Shown one piece after another: positions 43,460 through 54,400 of a stretch of DNA of 64,000 nucleotides. The notes under the pieces are model-generated. The model had not been told where the DNA came from. It worked only from the letters and a program-made list of their open reading frames with translations, and did not search any database. Every line of letters begins with the position of its first letter. Within the stretch, counting starts at the first letter, position 1. The position numbers were made by a program, and so were the translations under genes. Origin of the DNA: an uncultured Acinetobacter sp. (lineage in GTDB: Bacteria; Pseudomonadota; Gammaproteobacteria; Pseudomonadales; Moraxellaceae); assembly GCA_913777945.1 (NCBI GenBank), contig CAJYTY010000022.1:248001-312000 (forward strand). Reading direction: 5' to 3'.

Positions 43460-45676
43460 TTAGAAATCAAAGCTTGCACTGAGCATAAATGTACGTGGCA
43501 ATCCGGCAACCAAATAACCATTATTGGTATTGGAACTGCTATTGATATTGTCGTACAAACCTACCGATGCCCAATAGTTTTGATCAAAGACATTATTGAT
43601 TTTGAAATTAAATGTGGTTGGCGTTTGCCCTAATTGAGTTTTGTAAATTGCCCCTAAATCGAGCGTAGTCCAGTCTTTCACCTTAAGTGTGTTGTCTAGG
43701 CTTGCATAACTTGATCCGGTATAAACCAGTTGGGCATTAAGCGAAATATCTGCTGCAATTGGTAGTTTCCAGTCCGCCCCAATGTTAGCCTGAAACTTAG
43801 GTACACCTACCTCATCCTTTGAATCATAAGCAATCGACCCTGTATTTTCTTGTTTAGCATGCATCCATGTTGCACCGCCTAATACAGTAATTGCATCGGT
43901 AAGTTTTCCATAAGTATTAAGTTCAACACCTCGATGAACATACTCACCTGCATCACTAAATACCTGATTTTGAATAACAGCACGCTGTTTATTGATATCA
44001 AATAGACTCAAACTTGCACCGAAAGTTCCATTTTCATACTTTGTTCCAATTTCTTTTTGTTTTGCAACAAATGGCTTTAATGTAGTTGTGGTGCCATTAT
44101 TGGTATTACTTAAACCCTTGGCCAACGACTCAATGTAATTACCATACACCGAAATTTCTGGTGTTAACTTGTATGAAACACCTAATACTGGTGTAAATTT
44201 GCTTTCATCATAGGCGGTTTTTTCCCCATTACTATACGCATAATTATCTTGCATAATCGTTTGATATCGCCCACCAAACATTAGATTAAGTCGATCATCA
44301 AGTGCCTTTAGGTTGTCTCCAATTGCAATACTTCTTAACCGTGTACGTGTCGTCAGTTTGGGTGAATTCAACTCATTTCCAGAATATACAGGCGATGTTG
44401 CAAGTGGCTGATCGTATTGCACTGGCATATATAAGTTGTTGGTATATTGATTCGCAAAATCCATAATGTAGGCATTACGGGAATTCAATTGAAATGCCGA
44501 TGCTGCAAGTACGAATTGATGCGATATGTCGCCAGTATTCAGTTTGGTACGTAGGCCGATTTCTCCTGTATTGACCATATCTACCCGAGCATTGTCAAAC
44601 CGATAAAATGTGCTATCACCCGTACTTGCATTACTCAGTGTAAGATTAGCTAGGCTATTACGCTCTTCACCATGACGAAAACCATAGGCTGCATAGGCAG
44701 TAACAGCATCCGTCAGATCATATTCTGCACGGTAACTTCCAAAATAATTTTCTTCATTTGAATAAGTCCATTTTTGCGCATAATTACTTGATGCTTTAAC
44801 CGCAGAAGGCACACTCGTTACAGCAGCACCTAATGTTACATTGGGTCTAGTCGCCTCTAGTCTATTATTGCTATATCCCATATCGCCCGATAGACGCAAA
44901 CGCTCACCTCGATAGTCTAGCCCTATCGCAGTCAAACCTAACGTATTTTTTTCATGATCAACCGCGGTATGACCACCATGATAAGCCGTATTGACTCGCA
45001 CACCAAACTGTTGATCCTCTCCAAAACGTCGGGCCACATCGCTAGCAACATACCCTCCATTAAAATCGGTTCCTAACGTGACACGATTTAAAGGCTCATT
45101 TCCAGCACGTTTAGGCAACAGATTTATTGCACCCCCAATACCACCACTACTTGGCATCGCTCCATTTAAAAATGAAGAAGCGCCTTTTAGTAATTCCACA
45201 CGTTCGAACAATTCAGTCGGAATATATTGGCGTGGTAAAATAGAATACAAGCCGTTATACGCCGTATCATCTGAGCCAAGATTAAAACCGCGAATATAAT
45301 AGTTTTCTTGGAAGTTTCCAAAGCCACGCCCCACCCGCACACTTGGATCGGCTTTAAGTACATCACCAACACTCTTTGCTTGCCGCTCTTGAATGTATTG
45401 ATTGGTGTAGGCACTTAGACTAAACGGCGTATCCAAATTTTTTTGATTTCCAAAAATACCAATTCGCCCTCCCGATGCAACCTGACCTCCAGCATAAGCC
45501 TCCATAAGACCATCTGCCGATGCATCTGCACTTGCGACCACGCGGATGGTTTCAAGTGCAGTTACAGTTGTGGATTTTTGTTGAGATTCATCTAGTGAAG
45601 CTTGTACTTCAGCATGAATAATTTGCGTACCAGATACACAGGCCATAAGCATGACCAAAGGTTTGATTTTTCGCAT
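43460..45676 (-). CDS. TonB-dependent siderophore receptor
   Basis: A 738-residue receptor with a signal peptide (residues 1-22), a TonB-box-like ETIRVVAS, a plug (DTPFSLSAYTNQYIQERQAK, NYYIRGFNLG, ERVELLKGASSFLNG, GGAINLLPKRAG) and a barrel ending in FMLSASFDF. The RAKSVGDVLKADPSV and GAINLLPKR features are typical of siderophore receptors whose plug signals through a variable domain; here no N-terminal signalling extension is present. A weak Fur-type site lies upstream. The LysE and AraC genes to its right may be functionally linked, as siderophore exporters and AraC regulators often sit with receptors. Confidence 0.88.
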   Translation of the reverse strand: MRKIKPLVMLMACVSGTQIIHAEVQASLDESQQKSTTVTALETIRVVASADASADGLMEAYAGGQVASGGRIGIFGNQKNLDTPFSLSAYTNQYIQERQAKSVGDVLKADPSVRVGRGFGNFQENYYIRGFNLGSDDTAYNGLYSILPRQYIPTELFERVELLKGASSFLNGAMPSSGGIGGAINLLPKRAGNEPLNRVTLGTDFNGGYVASDVARRFGEDQQFGVRVNTAYHGGHTAVDHEKNTLGLTAIGLDYRGERLRLSGDMGYSNNRLEATRPNVTLGAAVTSVPSAVKASSNYAQKWTYSNEENYFGSYRAEYDLTDAVTAYAAYGFRHGEERNSLANLTLSNASTGDSTFYRFDNARVDMVNTGEIGLRTKLNTGDISHQFVLAASAFQLNSRNAYIMDFANQYTNNLYMPVQYDQPLATSPVYSGNELNSPKLTTRTRLRSIAIGDNLKALDDRLNLMFGGRYQTIMQDNYAYSNGEKTAYDESKFTPVLGVSYKLTPEISVYGNYIESLAKGLSNTNNGTTTTLKPFVAKQKEIGTKYENGTFGASLSLFDINKQRAVIQNQVFSDAGEYVHRGVELNTYGKLTDAITVLGGATWMHAKQENTGSIAYDSKDEVGVPKFQANIGADWKLPIAADISLNAQLVYTGSSYASLDNTLKVKDWTTLDLGAIYKTQLGQTPTTFNFKINNVFDQNYWASVGLYDNINSSSNTNNGYLVAGLPRTFMLSASFDF

Positions 45677-45711
45677 GGCTGACTCAGGGAGAAAAATTTA
45701 CACAAATACTA

Positions 45712-45730
45712 AATGAGAATAACAATGATT
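45712..45730. promoter_or_regulatory. Weak Fur-like site before the receptor
   Basis: TGAGAAT...CAATGATT resembles a degenerate Fur site (about 10 of 14 positions of the 7-1-7 palindrome). It is 36 bases before the receptor start. A second TGAGAAT half-site lies near 45765. Confidence 0.35.
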
Positions 45731-45830
45731 AAAAGAATTATTATTAAATAAAACTCATTCTCATATTTTCTAATTATGCCCTTTATGATTGTGATTCTTA
45801 AAGTACACATCTCCAAACTCAAAAAAAGAG

Positions 45831-46442
45831 CTATACATAACCAATCAAAAGTATTGAAAAAATGCAAAATGCTCCAGCGGATAGATAATACAATTTACAA
45901 GAATTCCGTTGTAAAAAGTTTAATGACTGATCGAATGTCAACATTCGAACCAAAAAAAGGTTCCAAACCAAAACGACCACTATCATCCAGATTGAAATTG
46001 AAAGTTTTTCATACCAATCGAACTGCTCAGCTATTAAAATACTCAAGCTACTGTAAAACAGTAAATTTTTCGGATTAACCAGGCTAGATTGAACACCTTT
46101 GATGAAATGTATTTTTTCCTTACGGATGTGTAAATTATTTTCACGTCTCAAATTCAACGGTGATTTGGCATAACGGATACATAAATAAGAGAGATAGAAT
46201 AAATATAAAATACCGATCCATTTGATGGCTACGAGAATACTTTTATCGATATTGATTAGTAATTGTAATCCAATAAATACAAAAGCGATAATGACCGCAT
46301 TTCCCAACGCTACTCCGCAACAGACTAAAATGGCTGCATTTCGATTATGGCGCAATAGCGTTGTCAAAATGAGAAAAAAATCTGGTCCTGGAGAAAGTAA
46401 GGCAATAAAGTGAGTGAGCGCAATCGCAATAAACAGTTCCAC
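45831..46442 (-). CDS. LysE family amino-acid/metabolite exporter
   Basis: A 203-residue membrane protein of the LysE/RhtB family, with about six hydrophobic segments and the N-terminal family motif HFIALLSPGPDFFLILTTLLR, plus KWIGILYLFYLSYLCIR. Members export amino acids or related small molecules. It starts 32 bases after the AraC gene and shares its direction, so it is probably its target. Substrate unknown. The gene is more AT-rich than its neighbours. Confidence 0.87.
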   Translation of the reverse strand: MELFIAIALTHFIALLSPGPDFFLILTTLLRHNRNAAILVCCGVALGNAVIIAFVFIGLQLLINIDKSILVAIKWIGILYLFYLSYLCIRYAKSPLNLRRENNLHIRKEKIHFIKGVQSSLVNPKNLLFYSSLSILIAEQFDWYEKLSISIWMIVVVLVWNLFLVRMLTFDQSLNFLQRNSCKLYYLSAGAFCIFSILLIGYV

Positions 46443-46474
46443 AAGGTATCTCGCTATAAATCATCAACACGAGA

Positions 46475-47341
46475 TTAAGTATTTAGATGTGTATTATCTT
46501 GTATAAAATTGCGCGTCATAGATAGTTGATACTGTCTAGGCGTCGCACCAGCGAACTGCTTAAAAACCCGATGAAAATGGCTCTGGTCGCTAAAACCTAA
46601 ATCATAAGCAATTGCTGTGATTGACTTTCCTGTTTTAAGTTGTTGTCGAGCTTGATGAATACGAAGATTCAACTGAAATGCGTGTGGAGTTAACCCTAAA
46701 TTTTGTTTAAATAATCGTATGATTGTAAAGCGGCTCAATCCACTCGACTGAGCAAGTTCTTCAAGGGAAAGAAAGGTTTGGTGCTGGTTAAGAAGATTTA
46801 TCAATTCATCTAAAGCCGCTCTTAAATACTGCTTATTGTGTAAAAACCGCCAAGACATAGAAGGGAAAATAAATTGAATGAGCGTGTCTATTAATTGTTG
46901 CTCTTTTTCTAAAACAGTAAAATTTGGATTAAATAGTGTCTCATTCATTTTGCAGAACGATTGATACACTTCAGATTTTCGAATAATTTCAGGTTTTAAA
47001 ACAGGTATTTTCTGTTCGATGCTATTCGATAAACCCTCTTCAATAAAAGCTGAAAGCCACGATGCATCTAAATGCATCATTTGATAACTCCAGTCCTGAT
47101 TGGGTAATGGATTACACGAGTGCTCTGTAAATGCTGGCACAATCACCAGACTACCTGGAGTTAAGCGCTCGAATTGGTGAAAGGCACTACTAAAGCAACT
47201 AAAACCGGCATCAACAGCACCAATCGAAAAAGTTTCATGACTATGCGATTTGTAGCAAGTTCGACTGATACATGCCTTACGCGTTTCCACATAAGGCATG
47301 CGAGCATCTGACCAGAACAGATTACCTGAATGACTCAACAT
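46475..47341 (-). CDS. AraC family transcriptional regulator
   Basis: A protein of about 288 residues with an N-terminal cupin-like sensing part (SHSHETFSIGAVDAGF, PGSLVIVPAFTEHSCNP) and two C-terminal HTH motifs (LEELAQSSGLSRFTIIRLFKQNLGL and AIAYDLGFSDQSHFHRVFKQF). The ATG at 47341 (MLSHSGN) is preferred over a TTG four codons upstream; neither has a clear ribosome site. This cupin-AraC type often controls an adjacent LysE exporter, which lies 32 bases downstream. It begins just after the glutathione peroxidase stop, so it may also be carried on that message. Confidence 0.88.
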   Translation of the reverse strand: MLSHSGNLFWSDARMPYVETRKACISRTCYKSHSHETFSIGAVDAGFSCFSSAFHQFERLTPGSLVIVPAFTEHSCNPLPNQDWSYQMMHLDASWLSAFIEEGLSNSIEQKIPVLKPEIIRKSEVYQSFCKMNETLFNPNFTVLEKEQQLIDTLIQFIFPSMSWRFLHNKQYLRAALDELINLLNQHQTFLSLEELAQSSGLSRFTIIRLFKQNLGLTPHAFQLNLRIHQARQQLKTGKSITAIAYDLGFSDQSHFHRVFKQFAGATPRQYQLSMTRNFIQDNTHLNT

Positions 47342-47362
47342 TAAAAAAGCCAAGCATTAAAC

Positions 47363-47851
47363 TTATGCATTGCCCAAAGCTTTCTCAATATCTTCTTCTA
47401 GGCTTTCTGGTTTTGTGGTTGGTGCATAACGATTCAACACCTTCCCGTCACGGCTAACAAGAAACTTAGTAAAGTTCCATTTGATATTTTCGCTACCCAA
47501 AATCCCTTTCGCTTCACGGGTAAGATAGCGAAAAATCGCATGTGCTTCTGGGCCTTTAACATCAACCTTGGCAAACATCGGGAAGCTTACGCCATAATTG
47601 CGTTGACAAAATGAGCCAATTTCCTGATTTGAACCTGGATCTTGCCCTCCAAACTGGTTGCATGGAAAACCTAAAACTTCAAAACCCTGTTCTTTGTATT
47701 TTTCATAAATTTTTTCTAAACCAGCAAATTGTGGCGTAAAACCACATTTGCTTGCAGTATTTACGATTAAAAGTACTTTGCCCTGATAATCGGCAAGTGA
47801 CTTCGTCTCTCCCTCAAGTAAATCTGCTTCAAATTGATAAAGGTTGGTCAT
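47363..47851 (-). CDS. Glutathione peroxidase family thiol peroxidase
   Basis: A 162-residue peroxidase of the Gpx/BtuE family. The peroxidatic Cys lies in [11 protein letters not shown] (near residue 37), [12 protein letters not shown] holds a second conserved Cys plus Gln, and KWNFTKFLV holds the catalytic Trp. It reduces hydroperoxides, probably with thioredoxin as donor in bacteria. It overlaps msrB by four bases (ATGA), so the two oxidant-repair enzymes are made together. Confidence 0.93.
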   Translation of the reverse strand: MTNLYQFEADLLEGETKSLADYQGKVLLIVNTASKCGFTPQFAGLEKIYEKYKEQGFEVLGFPCNQFGGQDPGSNQEIGSFCQRNYGVSFPMFAKVDVKGPEAHAIFRYLTREAKGILGSENIKWNFTKFLVSRDGKVLNRYAPTTKPESLEEDIEKALGNA

Positions 47852-48267
47852 GGATAAGTTTCCTCATCATTCTTCTCGTCGGTTTTTAATTGTAATGACG
47901 CCGAATTTACGCAATATCGCAATCCTGTCGGCTGTGGTCCATCTTCAAAAACATGCCCTAAATGAGCGTCGCAGTGATGACAAACAATCTCTGTTCGAAC
48001 CATTCCATGCGATAAATCGTCATGCTCCTCTATTGCGGTGGTGTTAATCGGTTTATAAAAACTTGGCCAGCCACAGCCACTATCATATTTAGTGATTGAA
48101 GAGAATAATTCTGCACCGCAGCAACGACATACATAGGTACCCGATTGCTTTGTATTCCAGTACTGACCTGTAAAAGCAGGCTCAGTGCCCTTTTGTCGCG
48201 TGATTCGGTACTCTTCTGGTGATAACTCTCTTTGCCATTCTCGTTCTGTTTTGTTGAGTTTTCCCAT
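47848..48267 (-). CDS. msrB: Peptide-methionine (R)-S-oxide reductase
   Basis: A 139-residue MsrB. Zinc-binding pairs are visible in CRCCGAELF and CHHCDAHLG, and the catalytic Cys lies in [11 protein letters not shown] near the end. It reduces methionine-R-sulfoxide in proteins. The core [15 protein letters not shown] is well conserved. First gene of the unit msrB-gpx, followed closely by AraC and LysE genes. Cytoplasmic; no signal peptide. Confidence 0.95.
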   Translation of the reverse strand: MGKLNKTEREWQRELSPEEYRITRQKGTEPAFTGQYWNTKQSGTYVCRCCGAELFSSITKYDSGCGWPSFYKPINTTAIEEHDDLSHGMVRTEIVCHHCDAHLGHVFEDGPQPTGLRYCVNSASLQLKTDEKNDEETYP

Positions 48268-48495
48268 GATAGTTTCCCTAGCTATTTTGCTGTTTAAAAT
48301 AGGATAATCTTATATTTACGTCATTCAATCTAAAATTTCTAGTGTTTCATGCACAATTTACAAAACACGTATAATTGAATCAAAAGCAAAAAGTAAGCAA
48401 TATTATTTTTCAAGTAAGCAGTAGTTATGTAACCAATGCTTCATTGTAAGCAAAATACATGTTAATCTTTGTCCATTCTTGCTAAGGATAAAAAA

Positions 48496-49926
48496 ATGTC
48501 TCAAAAAAAGAGCGTTATTTTTAAAAACCTACTGCCTGTGATTAAACAATATCAACAGCTCGGTTATACGCATGAAAAAATTGTGACTTTACTCAAAGAC
48601 CAGCATGATCTTGATTTGGTTACAACTGAAACATTTAAAAGCTATTTATATCGTTATGCAAAAGTGAACCCTCCTCCTTCTGAGACCCTCAAAATGACGA
48701 ACACGACCCAAACCCCACGAGAAATTAAAAAGTCTTCTAAGCTCGAGCATGTATGCTACGACATTCGTGGTCCTGTGTTACGAGCGGCCAATGAAATGGA
48801 AGAACAGGGACATAAAATTATTAAGCTCAATATTGGCAATCCTGCTCCGTTTGGATTTGAAGCACCACAAGAAATTATTAATGATGTCGCACTAAATTTA
48901 CCTAATGCGATTGGTTACACCGACTCAAAGGGTATCTTCCCTGCACGCAAAGCCATTTGCCAGTATTATCAGCAAAAAGGCATCCGTGATATGCATGTCA
49001 ACGATGTCTATGTCGGCAACGGCGTATCAGAACTGATTGTCATGGCTATGCAAGGCTTGCTCGACGACGGCGATGAAATGCTCGTGCCTATGCCAGACTA
49101 TCCACTTTGGACCGCTGCGGTAAACCTTTCAGGAGGAACCGCCATTCACTATAAATGTGATGAAGAAAATAGCTGGTATCCTGATCTTGCCGACATGGAA
49201 AGTAAAATCACACCTAATACACGCGGTATTGTGATTATCAACCCAAACAACCCGACAGGCTCAGTTTATCCACGTCATGTTTTGGCACAAATTGTCGCAT
49301 TGGCAAAAAAATATGACCTGATTTTATTTGCAGACGAAATCTACGATAAAATCGTTTACGATGGCATTGAACATGTGTCTGTTGCTGCACTTGCTGGCGA
49401 CCAGTTGTGCATTTCATTTAATGGCTTATCAAAATCATATCGTGTTGCGGGCTATCGCTCAGGCTGGATGGCTATTACAGGCGATAAATCACGCGCGAAA
49501 GATTATATTGAAGGGCTGGACATGCTGGCTTCAATGCGCTTGTGTGCCAATCATCAGGCACAATATGCCATTCAAACTGCGCTAGGGGGCTATCAGTCGA
49601 TTAACGACTTGATTCGCCCGAGTGGTCGTTTATACGAACAACGCAATATTGCCTGGGAAATGCTCAACGAAATTCCGGGTGTGAGCTGTGTAAAACCGGA
49701 AGGTGCCATGTATTGCTTCCCAAAACTCGATCCAAACATGTATCCCGTAGAAGACGATGAACAACTGATGCTAGACTTTCTTCGTGCAGAGAAAGTATTA
49801 CTGGTTCAAGGTACTGGTTTTAACTGGCCGACTCCTGACCATTTCCGTCTGGTGTTCTTGCCTGCAGAAAATGAGTTAAGAGAAGCAATTACCCGTCTAT
49901 CTCGTTTTTTAGCAAATCGTCGTTAA
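48496..49926 (+). CDS. alaA: AlaA-like PLP aminotransferase with an N-terminal helical extension
   Basis: A 476-residue protein. Residues from about 75 on are an AlaA-type glutamate-pyruvate aminotransferase (KLNIGNPAPFGFEAP, NNPTGSVYPRHVL, FADEIYDKIVYDG, and the PLP Lys in SFNGLSKSYRVAGYRSGWM). E. coli AlaA has about 405 residues. The extra N-terminal 70 residues (VIFKNLLPVIKQYQQLGYTH, HEKIVTLLKDQHDLDL) resemble a small helical module with a helix-turn-helix look, seen in some plasmid and conjugation proteins. Whether it binds DNA, RNA or protein is unknown. The start at 48496 follows AAGGA by five bases. Confidence 0.85.
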   Translation: MSQKKSVIFKNLLPVIKQYQQLGYTHEKIVTLLKDQHDLDLVTTETFKSYLYRYAKVNPPPSETLKMTNTTQTPREIKKSSKLEHVCYDIRGPVLRAANEMEEQGHKIIKLNIGNPAPFGFEAPQEIINDVALNLPNAIGYTDSKGIFPARKAICQYYQQKGIRDMHVNDVYVGNGVSELIVMAMQGLLDDGDEMLVPMPDYPLWTAAVNLSGGTAIHYKCDEENSWYPDLADMESKITPNTRGIVIINPNNPTGSVYPRHVLAQIVALAKKYDLILFADEIYDKIVYDGIEHVSVAALAGDQLCISFNGLSKSYRVAGYRSGWMAITGDKSRAKDYIEGLDMLASMRLCANHQAQYAIQTALGGYQSINDLIRPSGRLYEQRNIAWEMLNEIPGVSCVKPEGAMYCFPKLDPNMYPVEDDEQLMLDFLRAEKVLLVQGTGFNWPTPDHFRLVFLPAENELREAITRLSRFLANRR

Positions 49927-49940
49927 TTAAGAAAATTTAA

Positions 49941-49970
49941 AGCAATGTCGAAGTTCGACATTGCTTTTTT
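49941..49970 (+). terminator. Intrinsic terminator of the AlaA-like gene
   Basis: AGCAATGTCGAA paired to TTCGACATTGCT with a short loop, followed by T6. The next 300 bases to 50271 are AT-rich and contain only the asparaginase promoter region as far as I can see. Confidence 0.9.
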
Positions 49971-50271
49971 ATTTTTTATACGGTTTATAAAAAAGCCATT
50001 TACGCACCAAGATAAAGCAACAACATTCCAATTTGGTGCAAAAATACTTTTTGTAGGCTAAATACTTTGTTTTTTCACTTTATTTTTATCAGTACGCTCG
50101 AAATAGCATAGATAAGATTGATGTATTTCTTGTTAAAATTAATGCATTCTTTTAATTTAATTTAAAAAATAAAATGCCAATGCTTTAATTGATCAAAATT
50201 CAAATAATAGCCAAAATGTCTGGCATAGACATTGCTATTCGATGGAAGATCAAAACACAGGATTGTCATAA

Positions 50272-51339
<1,068 letters not shown>

Positions 51340-51353
51340 GCGCAATTAGCCTC

Positions 51354-51385
51354 AAAAAAACCGATGTCTATACATCGGTTTTTTT
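51354..51385 (+). terminator. Intrinsic terminator of the asparaginase gene
   Basis: ACCGATGT-CTAT-ACATCGGT with an A7 before and T7 after. Confidence 0.93.
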
Positions 51386-51495
51386 ATTTTATAATCTGAT
51401 TTGTCTTTACGAAGATGTTTTAATGCCAAAATATTAGACAACTGTCTCAGACAGAGCGTGTTAGAATATTTGGCGGTCGTGTTAAGGATAGGTTT

Positions 51496-54400
51496 ATGCA
51501 GTTTGTTCATCTTGGTATTCATTCAGAATTTTCGATTACTGAATCGATTGTTCGCATACCTGATCTCATCAAAGCTGCTGTCAAAGACAATATGCCTGCT
51601 TTGGCGCTCACAGATTTATCTAACTTACATGCGGCCGTTAAGTTTTACACCTCGTGTTTAAGTAAAGGCATCAAACCGATCTTAGGTAGTGTGGTTCGGC
51701 TCAATGAGCCCGACCAACGAGTTACCTTGCTCGCCATGACCAATGAAGGCTGGAAAGGCTTAACCGAAATTGTGTCACGTGGTCATATCGAAGGCCAGCA
51801 ACTCAGCATTCCTTGTGTTCAAAAAGAATGGATCTTGGAACAACATCACGACATTATTTTATTGCTCGGACAAAACAGCGATGTTGGCAAAATGTTGTGT
51901 TCGTCCAATCCACAAAAAGCAGAGCCGCTGCTTGAAGCCTGGCAAGAAAAATTTGGCAATCGTGTTTATCTGGCTTTAACTCGCACTGATCGTCCGGGTG
52001 AAGAAGATTATATTGGTGAAGCGGTTAAATTAGCGGCTAAGTATCATATTGGTGTCGTCGCGCATAATGATATTCATTTTATTGAGCGTGATGATTTTGA
52101 TGCACACGAAGCACGCGTCTGTATTGCAGATGGTTACGTACTTGCTGATAACCGCAGACCCCGAATTTACAGCCCCGAGCAATATTTTAAAACCACCGCC
52201 GACATGGTGGAACTCTTTTCAGATATTCCAAGTGCACTTGAAAATACTTATTACATTGCGCAGCGCTGTAATGTTTCGCTACAGCTTGGAACTTACTTCC
52301 TTCCGGATTATCCAATTCCAGATGGTTTTACCATCGACACCTATTTTGAGCATTTGTCTAAAGTAGGTCTTGAAGAGCGCCTTAATCATTTGTATCCCGT
52401 AGAGATGCGCGATGAAGACTGGCCTGAAATTCGTAAACCTTACGATGAACGTATTGAGTATGAAGTGGGCATTATCCTTAAAATGGGATTTCCGGGTTAC
52501 TTCCTTATCGTGATGGACTTTATTCAATGGGCCAAAAGTAATGGTGTTCCGGTTGGCCCAGGCCGTGGTTCTGGTGCAGGCTCATTGGTGGCATATAGTT
52601 TAAAAATTACCGATCTGGATCCACTTCGTTACGATTTGCTCTTCGAGCGTTTCTTGAACCCAGAACGAGTTTCAATGCCCGACTTTGACGTCGACTTTTG
52701 TATTGCAGGGCGAGACCGAGTAATTGATTACGTCTCTCGCACCTATGGACGAGAAGCAGTATCGCAAATTGCGACATTCGGTACGATGGCGGCCAAAGGC
52801 GCGATCCGGGATGTTGCGCGCGTACTGGGCAAATCGTACGGTTTGGCCGATCGTATTTCAAAAATGGTGCCTACCAAACCGCTCGGGGTGGATCTGGCGA
52901 CGGCCATCGACATGGAGCCACAACTCAAAGACATCGTCACCAACCCGTCCAATCCGGATTATGACGATGCCAGTGAAATTTGGGAAATGGCACTCAAGCT
53001 TGAAGGTATCACGCGTAATACAGGTAAACACGCCGGTGGTGTGGTGATTGCACCCGGAAAAATTACCGATTACTCGGCAGTCCTATGCGATGCCGATGGT
53101 ACAAACCGCGTTGCACAATACGATAAAGATGACGTTGAGGCAGCCGGTCTGGTCAAATTTGACTTTTTGGGCTTGCGAAACCTGACCGTAATTGAAGATG
53201 CGGTGCAAAATATCAATAAGCGCATCCAGTTTGAGACACCGCTTGAAATTGCCAATGTGCCTTTAGACGATAAAGATGCCTTCTTGGTGTTCGCCAACGC
53301 CAATACGACTGCGGTGTTTCAGTTTGAATCCGTCGGCATGAAAAAAATGCTGAAGGAAGCGCGACCGAGTAAATTTGAAGAAATTATTGCCTTCGTATCG
53401 CTTTACCGTCCGGGCCCGATGGATCTGATTCCCGACTTTATTCACCGGATGCACGGCGGTGAATTTGAGTATTTGCATCCATTACTTGAAAGTGTGCTCG
53501 AACCGACCTATGGCATTATGGTATATCAGGAACAGGTAATGCAGGCTGCACAGTTTTGTGCGGGATACACGCTCGGTGGCGCAGATTTGCTCCGCCGCGC
53601 CATGGGTAAAAAGAAACCTGAAGAAATGGTCAAGCAGCGTAAAATCTTCATTGAAGGTGCTGCACAAAAAGATATTGATGAAGCCACAGCCAACCATATT
53701 TTTGACTATATGGAAAAGTTTGCAGGCTATGGCTTTAACAAATCGCATGCTGCTGCCTATGCCTTGGTGGCCTATCATACCGCCTGGTTAAAAGCGCATT
53801 ATCCTGCCGAATTTATGGCGGCGGTTTTGTCGTCGGAAATGCAAAATACTGACAGTATCGTATTTTTGATTGATGACTGTCGTAATAACGCACTTGAAGT
53901 CATGCCACCTTCTGTAAATATGTCGCTGTATCATTTTCATGCCAGTGATGAACGTACCATTGTGTATGGTTTAGGTGCCATTAAAGGTGTGGGCGAACAA
54001 GCAATGCAATCGGTGATTGACTCACGTATTAAGCAAGGTCCATATACCGACTTATTCGATTTTTGCCACCGCATCGATTTGAAAAAAATTAATAAGCGTA
54101 CACTTGAAGCGCTGATTCGTGCCGGTGCTCTCGACTGTCTACAAATTGAACGATCAACGCTCATGGCACAGTTGCCTGAGGCTGTTCAGGCTGCGGAGCA
54201 AGCACGCCAAAACCGTGAAACCGGTATTATGGATTTGTTTGGTGAAGTTGAAGAAGTTCAGCGTAAACCTGCCAAACCTGTTAAACCGTGGTCAGACGAA
54301 GTTCGCTTAAAAGGTGAAAAAGACACTTTAGGCTTGTATCTGACCGGTCACCCGATTGATGTTTATCGTACCGAATTGAAATCGTTTATTCCAGCTAAAC

